Below, in pieces: positions 12,371-20,078 of a DNA stretch of 24,752 bases. The number at the start of each line of letters is the position of its first letter. Positions within the stretch are counted from its first letter, which is position 1. The stretch comes from a virus. A program made the position numbers and the translations under genes. The notes beneath the pieces were generated by a model. It was not told the DNA's origin. It searched no databases and saw only the letters and a list, made by a program, of their open reading frames with translations. The stretch spans positions 1 through 24,752 of IMG/VR virus record IMGVR_UViG_3300042010_000245; one strand, 5' to 3'.

Positions 12371-15348
12371 CAGCCCCTCCCGTTTGTAAGGCGCCAGATC
12401 GAACCGCCCGGCTGGAGCGCGCGAGCGATGGCGGTTTCAGCCTCAGCCTTCGCCGCCTGTTGAATGCCCTTGCCCAACTGCGTGGTGTCTTCGGTGCTGG
12501 CCGTGCCGCCACCGCCCTGCGTCTGAACAGATACCGCGACGGGGAAGTTGTAGACGTTCCCGCCGCCACTGCCCCCGCCACCGATTGAGCGCACGCCTAG
12601 CTGTCCGCCAGCAGTGCGCGTCAGCGGCATGATCGCCTCCGGCCCCGCCTCGCCCATGACGCCTGTTCGCCCGCCCGCCATTCCGAAGGCCGTGGGCTTG
12701 CTGACCACGCCGTTGGTGAACGCGCCGCCACTGGAGAACATTTGTACTCCACCCGACCAGGCTCCACCCATAGCCTGGATGCTGCCCGGAGTGAATCCGG
12801 ACAGATCGCCGCTATAGCCGGCGGCAGTCGAGCCTGCGGATGTCGCCGCGCCGCCACCACCGAAGTAGCTCGCCCCCGCGCCCACCAAGCTGCTCAGCAG
12901 CGACGAACTGGCCTGCCGAGTCGCAATCCGCGCCATGTCCGCCAGAATCGATTTGGTGAAGTCAGCAAACGAGAGCTTTCCAGTCATGGCGAAGTTGACG
13001 ACGGCGTCTTCCATCGAACTGAATGCGTTGCTGAACAGGTCGCGGGTCTGGCCGGCGATGTTGCGGGCGCTCTCCAGGTAGTTGCTGAACGCCGAGGTCG
13101 CACCGTTGCGCCAATCGCTTTGCGCGGCCGACATCTGCTCGTAGTTGCTGAGCACCGTTTCGCTCAGGTCCGTCTCGCTTCTGTTGATCGCGTCCAGCTT
13201 GGCCTGGTACTCCTCGGCGCTCATGTTGCGCGCCTTGTCAGCCCGGTCGCGCGCCAGATCCAGGCGCTGCTGGTTGGCCCGATCGGCGATGCCGTTTAGT
13301 TCGCCGTTGATTGCGTTCTCACGGTCGCCACGTCCCACGCCTTCCGCCGCACGGCCGCCAGCGCGCCGCAGGGCGACGTTCTGCTGGTCGAGGGCATCGG
13401 TGTAGACCTTGATTGCCTGCGCCTGCTTGGCGAGCCGTCCCTGCTCGTTCGTCGCGATGACTTCGAGCTCACTGTCGGCTTCCTTCTGAGCCTTGACCAT
13501 GCTGGACCTGGCATCAGCGATCTTTTGGTCGAGCTGGATGCGTTGTGCAGCCGAGGTACTGGCCTTGCCTTTCGCCGCCTCCAACGAACTGATTTCAGCC
13601 TGATACGCGGCCGTTACCTCGTCGCGCTCGTTGCCAATCAGTGCTTGGCGCTTGAGCAGGTAGTCTTCTTGGGTGACTAGCCCGGACTTCTGCGCGGCCT
13701 CCAGTTCCTTCTGGGCGTTTTTGTATTCGCCGAGGATCAGCGACATCTGGTTTTTAGAGTCGTTGAACTCGGTGAGATTTACCACTGAGGTTGCGGTTTT
13801 CGGATCCTTGTTCTTGTCACGGATGTTCTGGATCGTCTTCGAGACAACCGCTTCCTGCACCAGCGGATCGTTCGGGTTTGCCTTGCGCAGCGCTTCGACG
13901 TCCCGCTTGTACTCCTTGATCAGCTTGTTGCGCTTTTCCTCGTTTGTGAGGTTCGAATCGCTGACCGCCTTGAGCCGCAAGCTGGCGTCGATGCCGTCAC
14001 GCTCGATTTTCACCCGGTCAGCGTCGGCCTTGGCGCCGGCGGTGATTTCGTCCTTGCGCTTTTGCAGCAGAACGATCTGTTGCTCAAGGAACTTGGTCGA
14101 CTGGCTGTTGGCTCCAAGCTCGTCACCGAAAAAGGACGAGAGAAATCCGCCAGACTTACGCCCATCAAGGATTTTCTGATAGTTGGCAATCTGCGAATCG
14201 ATGGATTGCGTGCGACCAACATCCAATGTTGCATCGAGCGCGCCAGCTGCTGCAGATTTTATCTTTTGCCAAGCACCCTCAATCAGGCCGAGATTCGCCG
14301 TCACTTCACCGGTTCGGTTTTTGATCGTATCAGCATAAGTATCGGTGAGCAGCTTGGCCGCGCCGATAGTGTCGCCCTGCTCTTTCAGTGCCACGATCTG
14401 CGAATAGACCGAAGCGGTGAGGAAGTTGTACTGGTCGTTGAGTTCCTTGGCAGCGGCGACCGGGTCCTTGGCGATCTTCGCGAATTCGGCAATCGTCTCG
14501 TCGATGGCTTTGCCGGTGGCTTTTTCCATCTGCAGAGCGGCTTCGGTGATCTCTTCGAAGCTGCCACTGGCGATCTTGCCATTACCTGCCAGCTTGGCCA
14601 GCACCTCGGCAGCAGCACCAGTAGTGCCGACCGTTGCGCTCACCTGCTGCGCCATCGACGCCAACTGTGTGGCACTTGTGCCGGCGGAGTTGCCGGTGAA
14701 GATGATTGCCTTGTTGTACTCGTCGACTTCCTGGCTGCCCTTGTAATAGGCCAAAGTCAGCGCGCCTACCGCCGCCGCAGCGACAGTGAACGGGTTGATC
14801 AAGCCAAGCACGTAACCGCCCAGTGCTTTCGCTGCTGGACCGATGCCGCCGAACATATCTTTGAGCTGGCCGCCCTGCTGAAGAAGCACGGTCAGCGGAG
14901 CCTGGCCACCCTGCAGCGACACCGCGATATCAGTGAACTGTGCAGGCACGCCACGCAGCGCAGCAGCTGTCTGTTTGGCGGTGTTGCCGGTGCGGGTCAG
15001 GCTGTCATCAAAACGGGACAGATTCGCCCGAGACTGGTCGATCTTCGACTGGTATTCGCTGAAGGTCGACGCATCAAGCGCGCCGAGTTTCTTCTGCTTC
15101 GCCAGCTTGTTCTCGAGTTCGTCCAGTCGGCCGAGAGCCTTCACCGTCGGGTCGATCTCACCGAGCAGATCACTCAGCTCGTCCTTCTGCTTCTTGATCG
15201 ATGCGGCGGCCTTGTCGGCGCCTTTAGAGACGCCTTCCGCCGCCTTTTCGGCCCGCGCACCTGCTGCCGTGAGTTTGTCGAGGTCGGAGCTTGCCTGCGC
15301 AGCATCGGTCGAATCGACCTTGATGCCGAGTTCAGCAATAGAAGTCAT
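12370..15348 (-). CDS. Tape measure protein, lambda gpH-like, 992 aa
   Basis: The protein sets tail length and is expelled with the DNA. The N-terminal about 130 residues are a helical coiled coil (LDKLTAAGARAEKAAEGV). A conserved TMP segment with RGVPAQFTDIAVSLQGGQAPLTVLLQQGGQLKDMFG (about 133-170) leads into hydrophobic helices (about 177-205, LGGYVLGLINPFTVAAAAVGALTLAYY). A long helical middle follows. The C-terminal region carries FADFTKSILADMARIATRQ and the Gly/Ser-rich, GVMGEAGPEAIMPLTR motif of lambda tape-measure C-termini. The ATG has GGAG 5 nt upstream and follows the GT stop codon by 10 bp. At 992 residues it predicts a tail of roughly 150 nm by the usual 0.15 nm per residue. Confidence 0.92.
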   Translation of the reverse strand: MTSIAELGIKVDSTDAAQASSDLDKLTAAGARAEKAAEGVSKGADKAAASIKKQKDELSDLLGEIDPTVKALGRLDELENKLAKQKKLGALDASTFSEYQSKIDQSRANLSRFDDSLTRTGNTAKQTAAALRGVPAQFTDIAVSLQGGQAPLTVLLQQGGQLKDMFGGIGPAAKALGGYVLGLINPFTVAAAAVGALTLAYYKGSQEVDEYNKAIIFTGNSAGTSATQLASMAQQVSATVGTTGAAAEVLAKLAGNGKIASGSFEEITEAALQMEKATGKAIDETIAEFAKIAKDPVAAAKELNDQYNFLTASVYSQIVALKEQGDTIGAAKLLTDTYADTIKNRTGEVTANLGLIEGAWQKIKSAAAGALDATLDVGRTQSIDSQIANYQKILDGRKSGGFLSSFFGDELGANSQSTKFLEQQIVLLQKRKDEITAGAKADADRVKIERDGIDASLRLKAVSDSNLTNEEKRNKLIKEYKRDVEALRKANPNDPLVQEAVVSKTIQNIRDKNKDPKTATSVVNLTEFNDSKNQMSLILGEYKNAQKELEAAQKSGLVTQEDYLLKRQALIGNERDEVTAAYQAEISSLEAAKGKASTSAAQRIQLDQKIADARSSMVKAQKEADSELEVIATNEQGRLAKQAQAIKVYTDALDQQNVALRRAGGRAAEGVGRGDRENAINGELNGIADRANQQRLDLARDRADKARNMSAEEYQAKLDAINRSETDLSETVLSNYEQMSAAQSDWRNGATSAFSNYLESARNIAGQTRDLFSNAFSSMEDAVVNFAMTGKLSFADFTKSILADMARIATRQASSSLLSSLVGAGASYFGGGGAATSAGSTAAGYSGDLSGFTPGSIQAMGGAWSGGVQMFSSGGAFTNGVVSKPTAFGMAGGRTGVMGEAGPEAIMPLTRTAGGQLGVRSIGGGGSGGGNVYNFPVAVSVQTQGGGGTASTEDTTQLGKGIQQAAKAEAETAIARALQPGGSIWRLTNGRG

Positions 15349-15358
15349 GCGGGCTCCG

Positions 15359-15673
15359 TTATTTCGATTCGCTCATCACGAGCATGGCTTCTGCTTCCAT
15401 GACGCGAATGTCGTGGAAGACTTCAGGGATCTCGCGCCGCTTCATGCCCAGCATCGAGGCCACCGGCGGCAAGGCGTTGTAGTCCAGTCCGGTAGCCCCA
15501 CCCATGCCTACACGCCACTGCGTCGACATCGCTTCGAACAGCAGAAAGGCCGGCCAGTTGTCCGGCCAGACCTCGTACTCTTCTTCAGGGATGTCGGCGA
15601 GCGTCATGCCGAAGGCTGCCAAATCAGCTTCGGACGGCCCGGGCTCGTACAGGATGCGGGCGGCGCCGGTCAG
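15359..15673 (-). CDS. Tail assembly chaperone GT extension, made by -1 frameshift
   Basis: This is the T part of the lambda G/GT pair. There is no convincing start codon or ribosome binding site of its own. If ribosomes slip -1 on GGGAAAC at 15673-15679, the reading continues LTGAARILYEPGPSEADLAAFGMTLADIPEEEYEVWP and ends at 15359, giving a 127 + 104 = 231-residue fusion. The T part has the DUF1799-like pattern NWPAFLLFEAMSTQWRVGMGGATGLDYNALPPV. In lambda the T domain recruits tail tube subunits onto the tape measure. The sequence immediately upstream of the tape measure gene is where GT belongs. Confidence 0.85.
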   Translation of the reverse strand: MTGAARILYEPGPSEADLAAFGMTLADIPEEEYEVWPDNWPAFLLFEAMSTQWRVGMGGATGLDYNALPPVASMLGMKRREIPEVFHDIRVMEAEAMLVMSESK

Positions 15674-16053
15674 TTTCCCAGGCGGGCCGGTTGATAGGCG
15701 CTCTGGTACGCGGAGAGCACAGCCTGAGGCGCACCAATGCAGGTAGTGACGAGTGCGGTCAGCGACTCATCAGAGAGCTTCTCGTCGAAGCCCCAGCCCG
15801 AGATGATGTCCTTGAGCTGACCGACCTGCAGCGCGATCTCGGTGGCGGTCGCTTCCTGCCAGTTCAGTTCGTCTTCCTGCACCTTCTTGGCATGCTCGTC
15901 GCGCGCCGCATTCCACTTATCGAAGTGCGCGGCCAATGCCAGCCGATCCATGTACTTGAACTCGAATTCAACGCTGACCGGCTCAGCGCCAACGCGTGGA
16001 ATCGCGACCTTCGCCTTGAAGGTGGGATTCTGGGAGATTTTGATCTTGGCCAT
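15670..16053 (-). CDS. Tail assembly chaperone G, 127 aa
   Basis: A lambda gpG-like chaperone that coats the tape measure protein before tube assembly. It is small, acidic and mostly helical after residue 35, starting MAKIKISQNPTFKAKVAIPRVG. It ends LGN-stop, with the last two sense codons GGA AAC forming part of the slippery heptamer. Its position between the tail tube and tape measure genes, and the paired out-of-frame downstream ORF, make the identification firm. It starts 3 bp after the tail tube stop codon. Confidence 0.88.
   Translation of the reverse strand: MAKIKISQNPTFKAKVAIPRVGAEPVSVEFEFKYMDRLALAAHFDKWNAARDEHAKKVQEDELNWQEATATEIALQVGQLKDIISGWGFDEKLSDESLTALVTTCIGAPQAVLSAYQSAYQPARLGN
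15673..15679 (-). other. -1 ribosomal frameshift site GGGAAAC
   Basis: On the minus strand the zero frame reads CTG GGA AAC TGA, so the heptamer G GGA AAC has the canonical X XXY YYZ phase and sits directly before the zero-frame stop. It differs from the lambda G/GT slippery site (GGGAAAG) only in the last base. The following bases are G+C-rich and self-complementary, but I could not define a clear stimulatory stem. Confidence 0.85.
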
Positions 16054-16056
16054 GGA

Positions 16057-16710
16057 TTACACCACCGCCGAGTAGCGGGTTGGACGACCAGCCAGCGACA
16101 GGCTGATAACGCGGGTCATCAGGTTATTGCGGGACAGTGCGGGGGTCGAGGTGATGGTCACGTAGGCGTTGTACAGAATGACGTCGCCATTCGGCAGGTT
16201 CAGGCGCAATACGCGGGTGACCTTGTCCTCGTCAGCAGCCTCAACCACAGGCACGTACGGCAGAGCCGGGTCATCTGCAACCGTCACCGACATGCTGATC
16301 GGGTTCTTCGTGGTCGGGATCTGGCGGTCGTCATCGTCAGCCAAGAAACCGAAGGTCAAGAACTGCTGGTCGCCGCCGCTGGTGGTCACGTCGGTGATTT
16401 GCGAGATTTCGACGAAGCCGGTCACCTCGCGCACCGAGCCAACGCCGGAGCCAGCCGGATATGGCTGCAGGTTGGTGGTGTTGATGTTTTCCAGTGCGAA
16501 AGAACCAGTCAGGCTGTCCGAGACGCGCGCTGCACGATCATTCAGACGAGTCCAGCCCGACGTCACGGCGAGGATGTCGCCATCGCTCAGTCCATGTGCC
16601 GCTGCCGTCGCTACGGCAGGATTGGCGTTGCTCAGTGCGGTTACAGGAATGGCAGCGCCATACGCCGCAGCAATTTGAAGGGTGGCGCCGTTGGGGAGTC
16701 GAAAGCCCAT
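16057..16710 (-). CDS. Major tail tube protein, gpV-like, 217 aa
   Basis: A beta-rich structural protein starting MGFRLPNGATLQIAAAYGAAI, located between the tail terminator and chaperone genes, where the major tail protein lies in lambda-like phages. The N-terminal half contains an SH3-like HGLSDGDILAVTSGWTRLNDRAARV segment seen in many phage tail tube proteins. The C-terminal half (NLPNGDVILYNAYVTITSTPALSRNNLM) fits the tube fold edge. The ATG has AGAGGA about 8 nt upstream and is preceded by a terminator-like hairpin. Confidence 0.82.
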   Translation of the reverse strand: MGFRLPNGATLQIAAAYGAAIPVTALSNANPAVATAAAHGLSDGDILAVTSGWTRLNDRAARVSDSLTGSFALENINTTNLQPYPAGSGVGSVREVTGFVEISQITDVTTSGGDQQFLTFGFLADDDDRQIPTTKNPISMSVTVADDPALPYVPVVEAADEDKVTRVLRLNLPNGDVILYNAYVTITSTPALSRNNLMTRVISLSLAGRPTRYSAVV

Positions 16711-16737
16711 GGTTGTGTTCCTCTGTGCAGAAATGAC

Positions 16738-16759
16738 AAAACCCGCTCAATGGCGGGTT
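16738..16759 (-). terminator. Weak terminator-like hairpin before the tail tube gene
   Basis: An AACCCGC/GCGGGTT stem (16740-16746 with 16753-16759, 6-nt loop) is followed on the minus strand by only a short TTTTG tract, so termination should be partial. The stem is nearly identical to that of the lysin terminator at 1624-1650. Confidence 0.6.
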
Positions 16760-16781
16760 CTGGGTTTGCCCAACGGGCGGA

Positions 16782-17198
16782 TTAGTTGGTGTCGGATCGG
16801 TATTGGAAGGAGGCCGGCACCGTGAAGGTGTTGCCGTCTGGAATTCCCGGCCCGGGCGCCACCGGCGTCATCACCAAGGCGACAAGTCCGGCGCGCGGGA
16901 TCCGCATGTTCAGCGGGAACAGTGCGGCCAGTTCGTCAACGATGCCGCTCGCCTCGGTGCGGTATTTGCCGGAGGGTGTGACGATGTTGACCTGGAACAC
17001 GCCCTGGTACAGCCGATGGTCACCGCTCAGCGTGTTGCTTGCAGTCACCGCTGGCAGCGTGAAAGCGCGCAGGTACGTCTCTCCGGCCGCCGGCGTGTAG
17101 GTTTCGTTCTCGACCACAACCTTGATCGGCTTGGCGCGAGCCTTGGCCCAAGTCAGCAGGCGCGACTCGAAGGCCGCAGCAATGATGTTGTGGCTCAT
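16782..17198 (-). CDS. Tail terminator-like protein (DUF4128, gpU-like), 138 aa
   Basis: The pattern MSHNIIAAAFESRLLTWAKA, a central YLRAFTLPAVTASNTL segment, YQGVFQVNIVTPSGKY and the terminal FTVPASFQYRS match the DUF4128 family of small neck proteins that are gpU-like in fold and position. Such proteins cap the tail tube and join it to the connector. The ATG overlaps the stop codon of the gp10-like gene (ATGA). Confidence 0.78.
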   Translation of the reverse strand: MSHNIIAAAFESRLLTWAKARAKPIKVVVENETYTPAAGETYLRAFTLPAVTASNTLSGDHRLYQGVFQVNIVTPSGKYRTEASGIVDELAALFPLNMRIPRAGLVALVMTPVAPGPGIPDGNTFTVPASFQYRSDTN

Positions 17199-17617
17199 AC
17201 CTGGTTGTTCCTGATGGCTTCAAGGACGATCTGCTGGAAGCGCGCCTGGGTGATGCGCACCATCCCGCCAGGCGCCTGATCGGAGTGGCCGTACTCCAGC
17301 GGGATCGCGTATGGCAGATTGTTCACGATGAAGGCAGCGGTGCCAGCCCGGAACAGGATCGACTCGCCCGCAATGCGCGCCGTCGCCTCTGCGCCGGTTG
17401 GGTCAAGCGCGCTGAGCGTGCCAGCCGCCGGCGCATCAATCGTCATCTGCCAGTTGCCACGGAATCGGCCGGTGTCTACCGGTGACATGCGGATCAGAGA
17501 GTTTCCGATCTCGATGATGATCTCGCGAAGACTGGCGTCGACCGCGTCCTTGGCCTGCTCTGCGAACTCTGCCAGCTGTAACGCGAAGCTGCCTTGCTGC
17601 CCTGCGTACTTGTTCAT
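17195..17617 (-). CDS. Neck/tail completion protein, HK97 gp10-like, 140 aa
   Basis: Characteristic of the HK97 gp10 family are the segment RMSPVDTGRFRGNW (about residues 44-57) and, in the C-terminal half, NNLPYAIPLEYGHSDQAPGGMVR. These proteins act in the head-tail connection or tail completion. The length is normal for the family. Both its start and its stop overlap neighbours by ATGA junctions, so it should be coupled to the stopper-like gene before it and the DUF4128 gene after it. Confidence 0.85.
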   Translation of the reverse strand: MNKYAGQQGSFALQLAEFAEQAKDAVDASLREIIIEIGNSLIRMSPVDTGRFRGNWQMTIDAPAAGTLSALDPTGAEATARIAGESILFRAGTAAFIVNNLPYAIPLEYGHSDQAPGGMVRITQARFQQIVLEAIRNNQV

Positions 17618-17979
17618 GAGCGCACCTGAAGTTCATACAGCAGCGGCGTGCCGGCTGGGTTGATCTCCTTGAAGTTGATCACCGTCCATGTTTTGCCCTG
17701 CACGTCCGCCTTGATCTGCGGTTTCGGCTTCCAGTCCATGCCGAGCGCCGCGACCTTGAGCTTCTTGTCGCCGCGCACAATCAGCGTGTCGTTCTGGAAT
17801 TCGAGGCCGGTGAAGTCAAGCAGAATGCCTTGGGCAGTTTGCTCAATAATCACTTCGCCGCCGTCAGGATTGTCCGGGTCGTATTCTGCCGACTGGATGT
17901 CTCGAAGCGTTACCGGCTGGCCGTATTGAGTAATCAACCGCAGAGCGGTGGCAGCCATGCGGTCGTAGAACTCACTCAT
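17614..17979 (-). CDS. Head-tail stopper-like protein, 121 aa
   Basis: No named domain is certain. The protein is beta-rich after an N-terminal helix (MSEFYDRMAATALRLITQYG) and contains GDKKLKVAALGMDWKPKPQIKADV and TWTVINFKEINPAGTPLLYELQVR, the pattern of small head-closure proteins that limit leakage of DNA at the connector. Position between the adaptor-like and gp10-like genes supports this. It starts 3 bp after the preceding stop codon. Confidence 0.65.
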   Translation of the reverse strand: MSEFYDRMAATALRLITQYGQPVTLRDIQSAEYDPDNPDGGEVIIEQTAQGILLDFTGLEFQNDTLIVRGDKKLKVAALGMDWKPKPQIKADVQGKTWTVINFKEINPAGTPLLYELQVRS

Positions 17980-17982
17980 TGG

Positions 17983-18483
17983 TCAGGCCCTTATGGCGTA
18001 AAGCCCACGCTTCTGGAGGTAGTCGGCAAACTGCGTATGGCTGGGACGATCCGGAGCCGCGGGCAACAGTTTGCCGCTGGTGTTCGAGATTGCCGCGTAT
18101 TCGGTATCCACCGCGCCTTCCACACGCTCGCGGATGATCGCACCTTTGCGTGTTGCCGGTGGGTCGATATCGTCTGCGTGGATCTCGCCCGCGAGGGCCA
18201 TCTGCCCGTACTGGATACGTGCAGGAATGTAGTCGGACGGCTTGTTTTCGCCGTCGATGTTCACGCCACGGCGAGGCCAGGCCAGCGCCTGGTCACCGTT
18301 GGCCCGGCATCCTTTCCACTTCATGCCATCCATCGCCAAGGCGGCCCGGCGAAGCAGAGTTTCCTGTGCTGCTTCTTCCGCCGGAATGGTCACGCCGTAC
18401 CGCGCGGCGTAGCTGACCAGTTCCGCTGCGGTTGAGTAGCTGTCCGCGTCAGGCTTGCCGGTACCGTCCTCGATGATGAGCAT
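17983..18483 (-). CDS. DnaT-like/head-tail adaptor-like protein, 166 aa
   Basis: It opens MLIIEDGTGKPDADSYSTAAELVSYAARYG and contains ETLLRRAALAMDGMKWKGCRA and QALAWPRRGVNIDG, the conserved core of phage proteins that databases often label DnaT-like ssDNA-binding protein. In this position they are more plausibly adaptor (gp6-like) proteins that extend the portal. A direct DNA-binding role is not indicated by the context. AGGAG lies 6 nt before the ATG at 18483. Confidence 0.72.
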   Translation of the reverse strand: MLIIEDGTGKPDADSYSTAAELVSYAARYGVTIPAEEAAQETLLRRAALAMDGMKWKGCRANGDQALAWPRRGVNIDGENKPSDYIPARIQYGQMALAGEIHADDIDPPATRKGAIIRERVEGAVDTEYAAISNTSGKLLPAAPDRPSHTQFADYLQKRGLYAIRA

Positions 18484-18486
18484 TTG

Positions 18487-18999
18487 TTACTCCTGGGTAG
18501 CGGGCTGGGCCTTGAGCAGTTCCAGCAGCTCAGCCTTGTTGGCAGTGGACGAATACTTCACTTCCTTGGCGTCCAGTTGCTCTTTGATTTCCGGGATAGT
18601 CAGGCTATCACGCGGATCGGCGTTAGATGCTTGGGCAGCAGCCAGATCAAGCTTTACCTGATCCAGTTCCTCGGAAAGCTTTTGGACGCCATCGTGGTAG
18701 CTGACCAGGGCCTGATGGATTCGCATCGCAGGCCCATCGCAGTCCGGCTCGATCAATCGGCCCTCTTCCAGGCCTTGCGCAAGCTGGTTCACCGCATCCA
18801 ACTGGATAGCCTGGACGCTCGCCTCGGCGCCACCGCCGCTATTCCTCGCCGCGCCGCCCTCGATACGCGTGCGCGCATGGTCCACGCCGCCAGTTTCGCC
18901 GACAGTCTCGGGGCCGACAGTGATATTGCCTTCGGTGCCGCCGAAGCCCCAGCGAGCCTTGAGCTCGGGGTCGATATGGCGATCTTTTTCAACTGGCAT
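18487..18999 (-). CDS. HeH/LEM-domain head-region protein, 170 aa
   Basis: The C-terminal about 40 residues (SLTIPEIKEQLDAKEV, then STANKAELLELLKA) form a HeH/LEM-like helix-extension-helix module, known from phage proteins and suspected to bind DNA or protein. The N-terminal part is low-complexity, Gly/Glu-rich (GGTEGNITVGPETVGETGG), and the middle is coiled-coil-like (VQKLSEELDQVKLDLAAAQAS). Coming right after the capsid gene, it may be a head decoration or connector accessory protein. GGAG lies 7 nt before the ATG at 18999. Confidence 0.65.
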   Translation of the reverse strand: MPVEKDRHIDPELKARWGFGGTEGNITVGPETVGETGGVDHARTRIEGGAARNSGGGAEASVQAIQLDAVNQLAQGLEEGRLIEPDCDGPAMRIHQALVSYHDGVQKLSEELDQVKLDLAAAQASNADPRDSLTIPEIKEQLDAKEVKYSSTANKAELLELLKAQPATQE

Positions 19000-19022
19000 G
19001 ATGATTCTCCTTCAAGTTTGCC

Positions 19023-19038
19023 GGCCCCCGAAGGGGCC
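19023..19038 (-). other. UUCG-tetraloop hairpin after the capsid gene
   Basis: On the minus strand GGCCCC-TTCG-GGGGCC forms a perfect 6-bp stem closed as C(UUCG)G, a very stable RNA tetraloop. It lies 10 bp after the capsid stop codon and lacks a T tract, so it is unlikely to terminate. It could protect the 3' end of the capsid message from exonucleases. Confidence 0.65.
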
Positions 19039-19047
19039 AGCCATCGG

Positions 19048-20064
19048 TCAGGCCGATACGGTGGAAGTGATGAACGCGAGCGGAACCTGCTTGCGCGCAA
19101 ACTTGCGGGTCCAGTTGGTGGCCAGCGCCAGATCCGCCCAACTCGCCGAGATCGGGCGAGTGGTGGTCGGGGTGCCGGTGATGGTCGCGCTGGTGAACGA
19201 GTAACCCAGCGGGTGCATCACAAAGTTGCGACGAGTCCACAGCGTTTCAGCGCCACCGCCGTTACCGCGATCCGGAGCGCGCTCGTACTCGAGGCCGTCT
19301 TCGCCTGGCGGGGTTTCTTCGGCAAAGCCGAGCGCACCCGGACCGAAGATGACCGACAGATACTTGTTCGGAGTGCCTACGATAACCGGCATACCGTCAT
19401 CAACCACAACGCGCATACCTTGGAAGCGGCCAAATTCTGGAATCTGGTCGGCGATCGGCGTGAAGTCGATGAGATTGAGGATCTGCAGCTCGGTTTGAAC
19501 GGCAGAATGCATTGCGATGACACTCAGGCCACCCAGCTGGCCGCTGTAGTCGCCCATGGTCGCCTTGGCGCGAATGATGGCTGCCGCACTGATGGTGCCG
19601 CCCGCGTCCACGACCATGTCACCACCGTTACCTGCAACGTTGTCGTTGTAGATGCCGATGGTGGTGGCGATAGCGCGGCGCTGGGCCACTTTGCGCCAGT
19701 AGCTCAGCAAGCGACCTGCGACGAACTCCAGCGGATCCTGATTAGTGATGTTTTTCACCAGGTTCATGCAGTTGAAGCCTTCGTTGAGGTACGCCGCTCG
19801 CGCCTGCATGCTGTCAGTATGCACGGACAGAGGCACAGCGATGTCGGTGTAAACGTCGTTCGAGTAGTTCGACTCGATGGACGCGTCCAGGTCAACCCAC
19901 CACGGAATGGTGAAGGTGTTGGACGGACTGGCCAGCAGCGTGGACATGTCCGAGTTGCTGGTCAGGATGCCGGACTCGAAGAACGCGGTGCGCTCCACGC
20001 TGTTGACGGTGATGTAGTCCCGCAGTTCGTCACGGAAGATGACGTCGGAAAGAATGGTTGGCAT
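19048..20064 (-). CDS. Major capsid protein, 338 aa
   Basis: Size, position after a scaffold-like gene and sequence features fit an HK97-fold major capsid protein. It opens MPTILSDVIFRDELRDYITVN, has an N-terminal arm rich in Ser/Asn, a central ARAAYLNEGFNCMNLVKNIT helix-like spine region, and the C-terminal NFVMHPLGYSFTSATITGTP, WADLALATNWTRKFARKQVPLAFI. Many related capsid proteins share the closing pattern of a conserved aromatic and Arg/Lys stretch. AGGA lies about 9 nt before the ATG. No protease gene precedes it, so maturation may rely on the scaffold alone or on a protein not recognised here. Confidence 0.85.
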   Translation of the reverse strand: MPTILSDVIFRDELRDYITVNSVERTAFFESGILTSNSDMSTLLASPSNTFTIPWWVDLDASIESNYSNDVYTDIAVPLSVHTDSMQARAAYLNEGFNCMNLVKNITNQDPLEFVAGRLLSYWRKVAQRRAIATTIGIYNDNVAGNGGDMVVDAGGTISAAAIIRAKATMGDYSGQLGGLSVIAMHSAVQTELQILNLIDFTPIADQIPEFGRFQGMRVVVDDGMPVIVGTPNKYLSVIFGPGALGFAEETPPGEDGLEYERAPDRGNGGGAETLWTRRNFVMHPLGYSFTSATITGTPTTTRPISASWADLALATNWTRKFARKQVPLAFITSTVSA

Positions 20065-20078
20065 TGCGATAGGTCCTT

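Noticed and set aside
11156-12463. 435-aa plus-strand frame opposite K, L and M
   Set aside because: It covers three recognised tail genes and its translation is unlike a folded protein.
14062-15402. 446-aa plus-strand frame opposite the tape measure gene
   Set aside because: Entirely antisense to the tape measure protein, no ribosome binding site or family signature.
17983-18483. A true ssDNA-binding primosomal (DnaT) role for the 166-aa protein
   Set aside because: The label arises from distant similarity. Its position among neck genes favours a structural adaptor.
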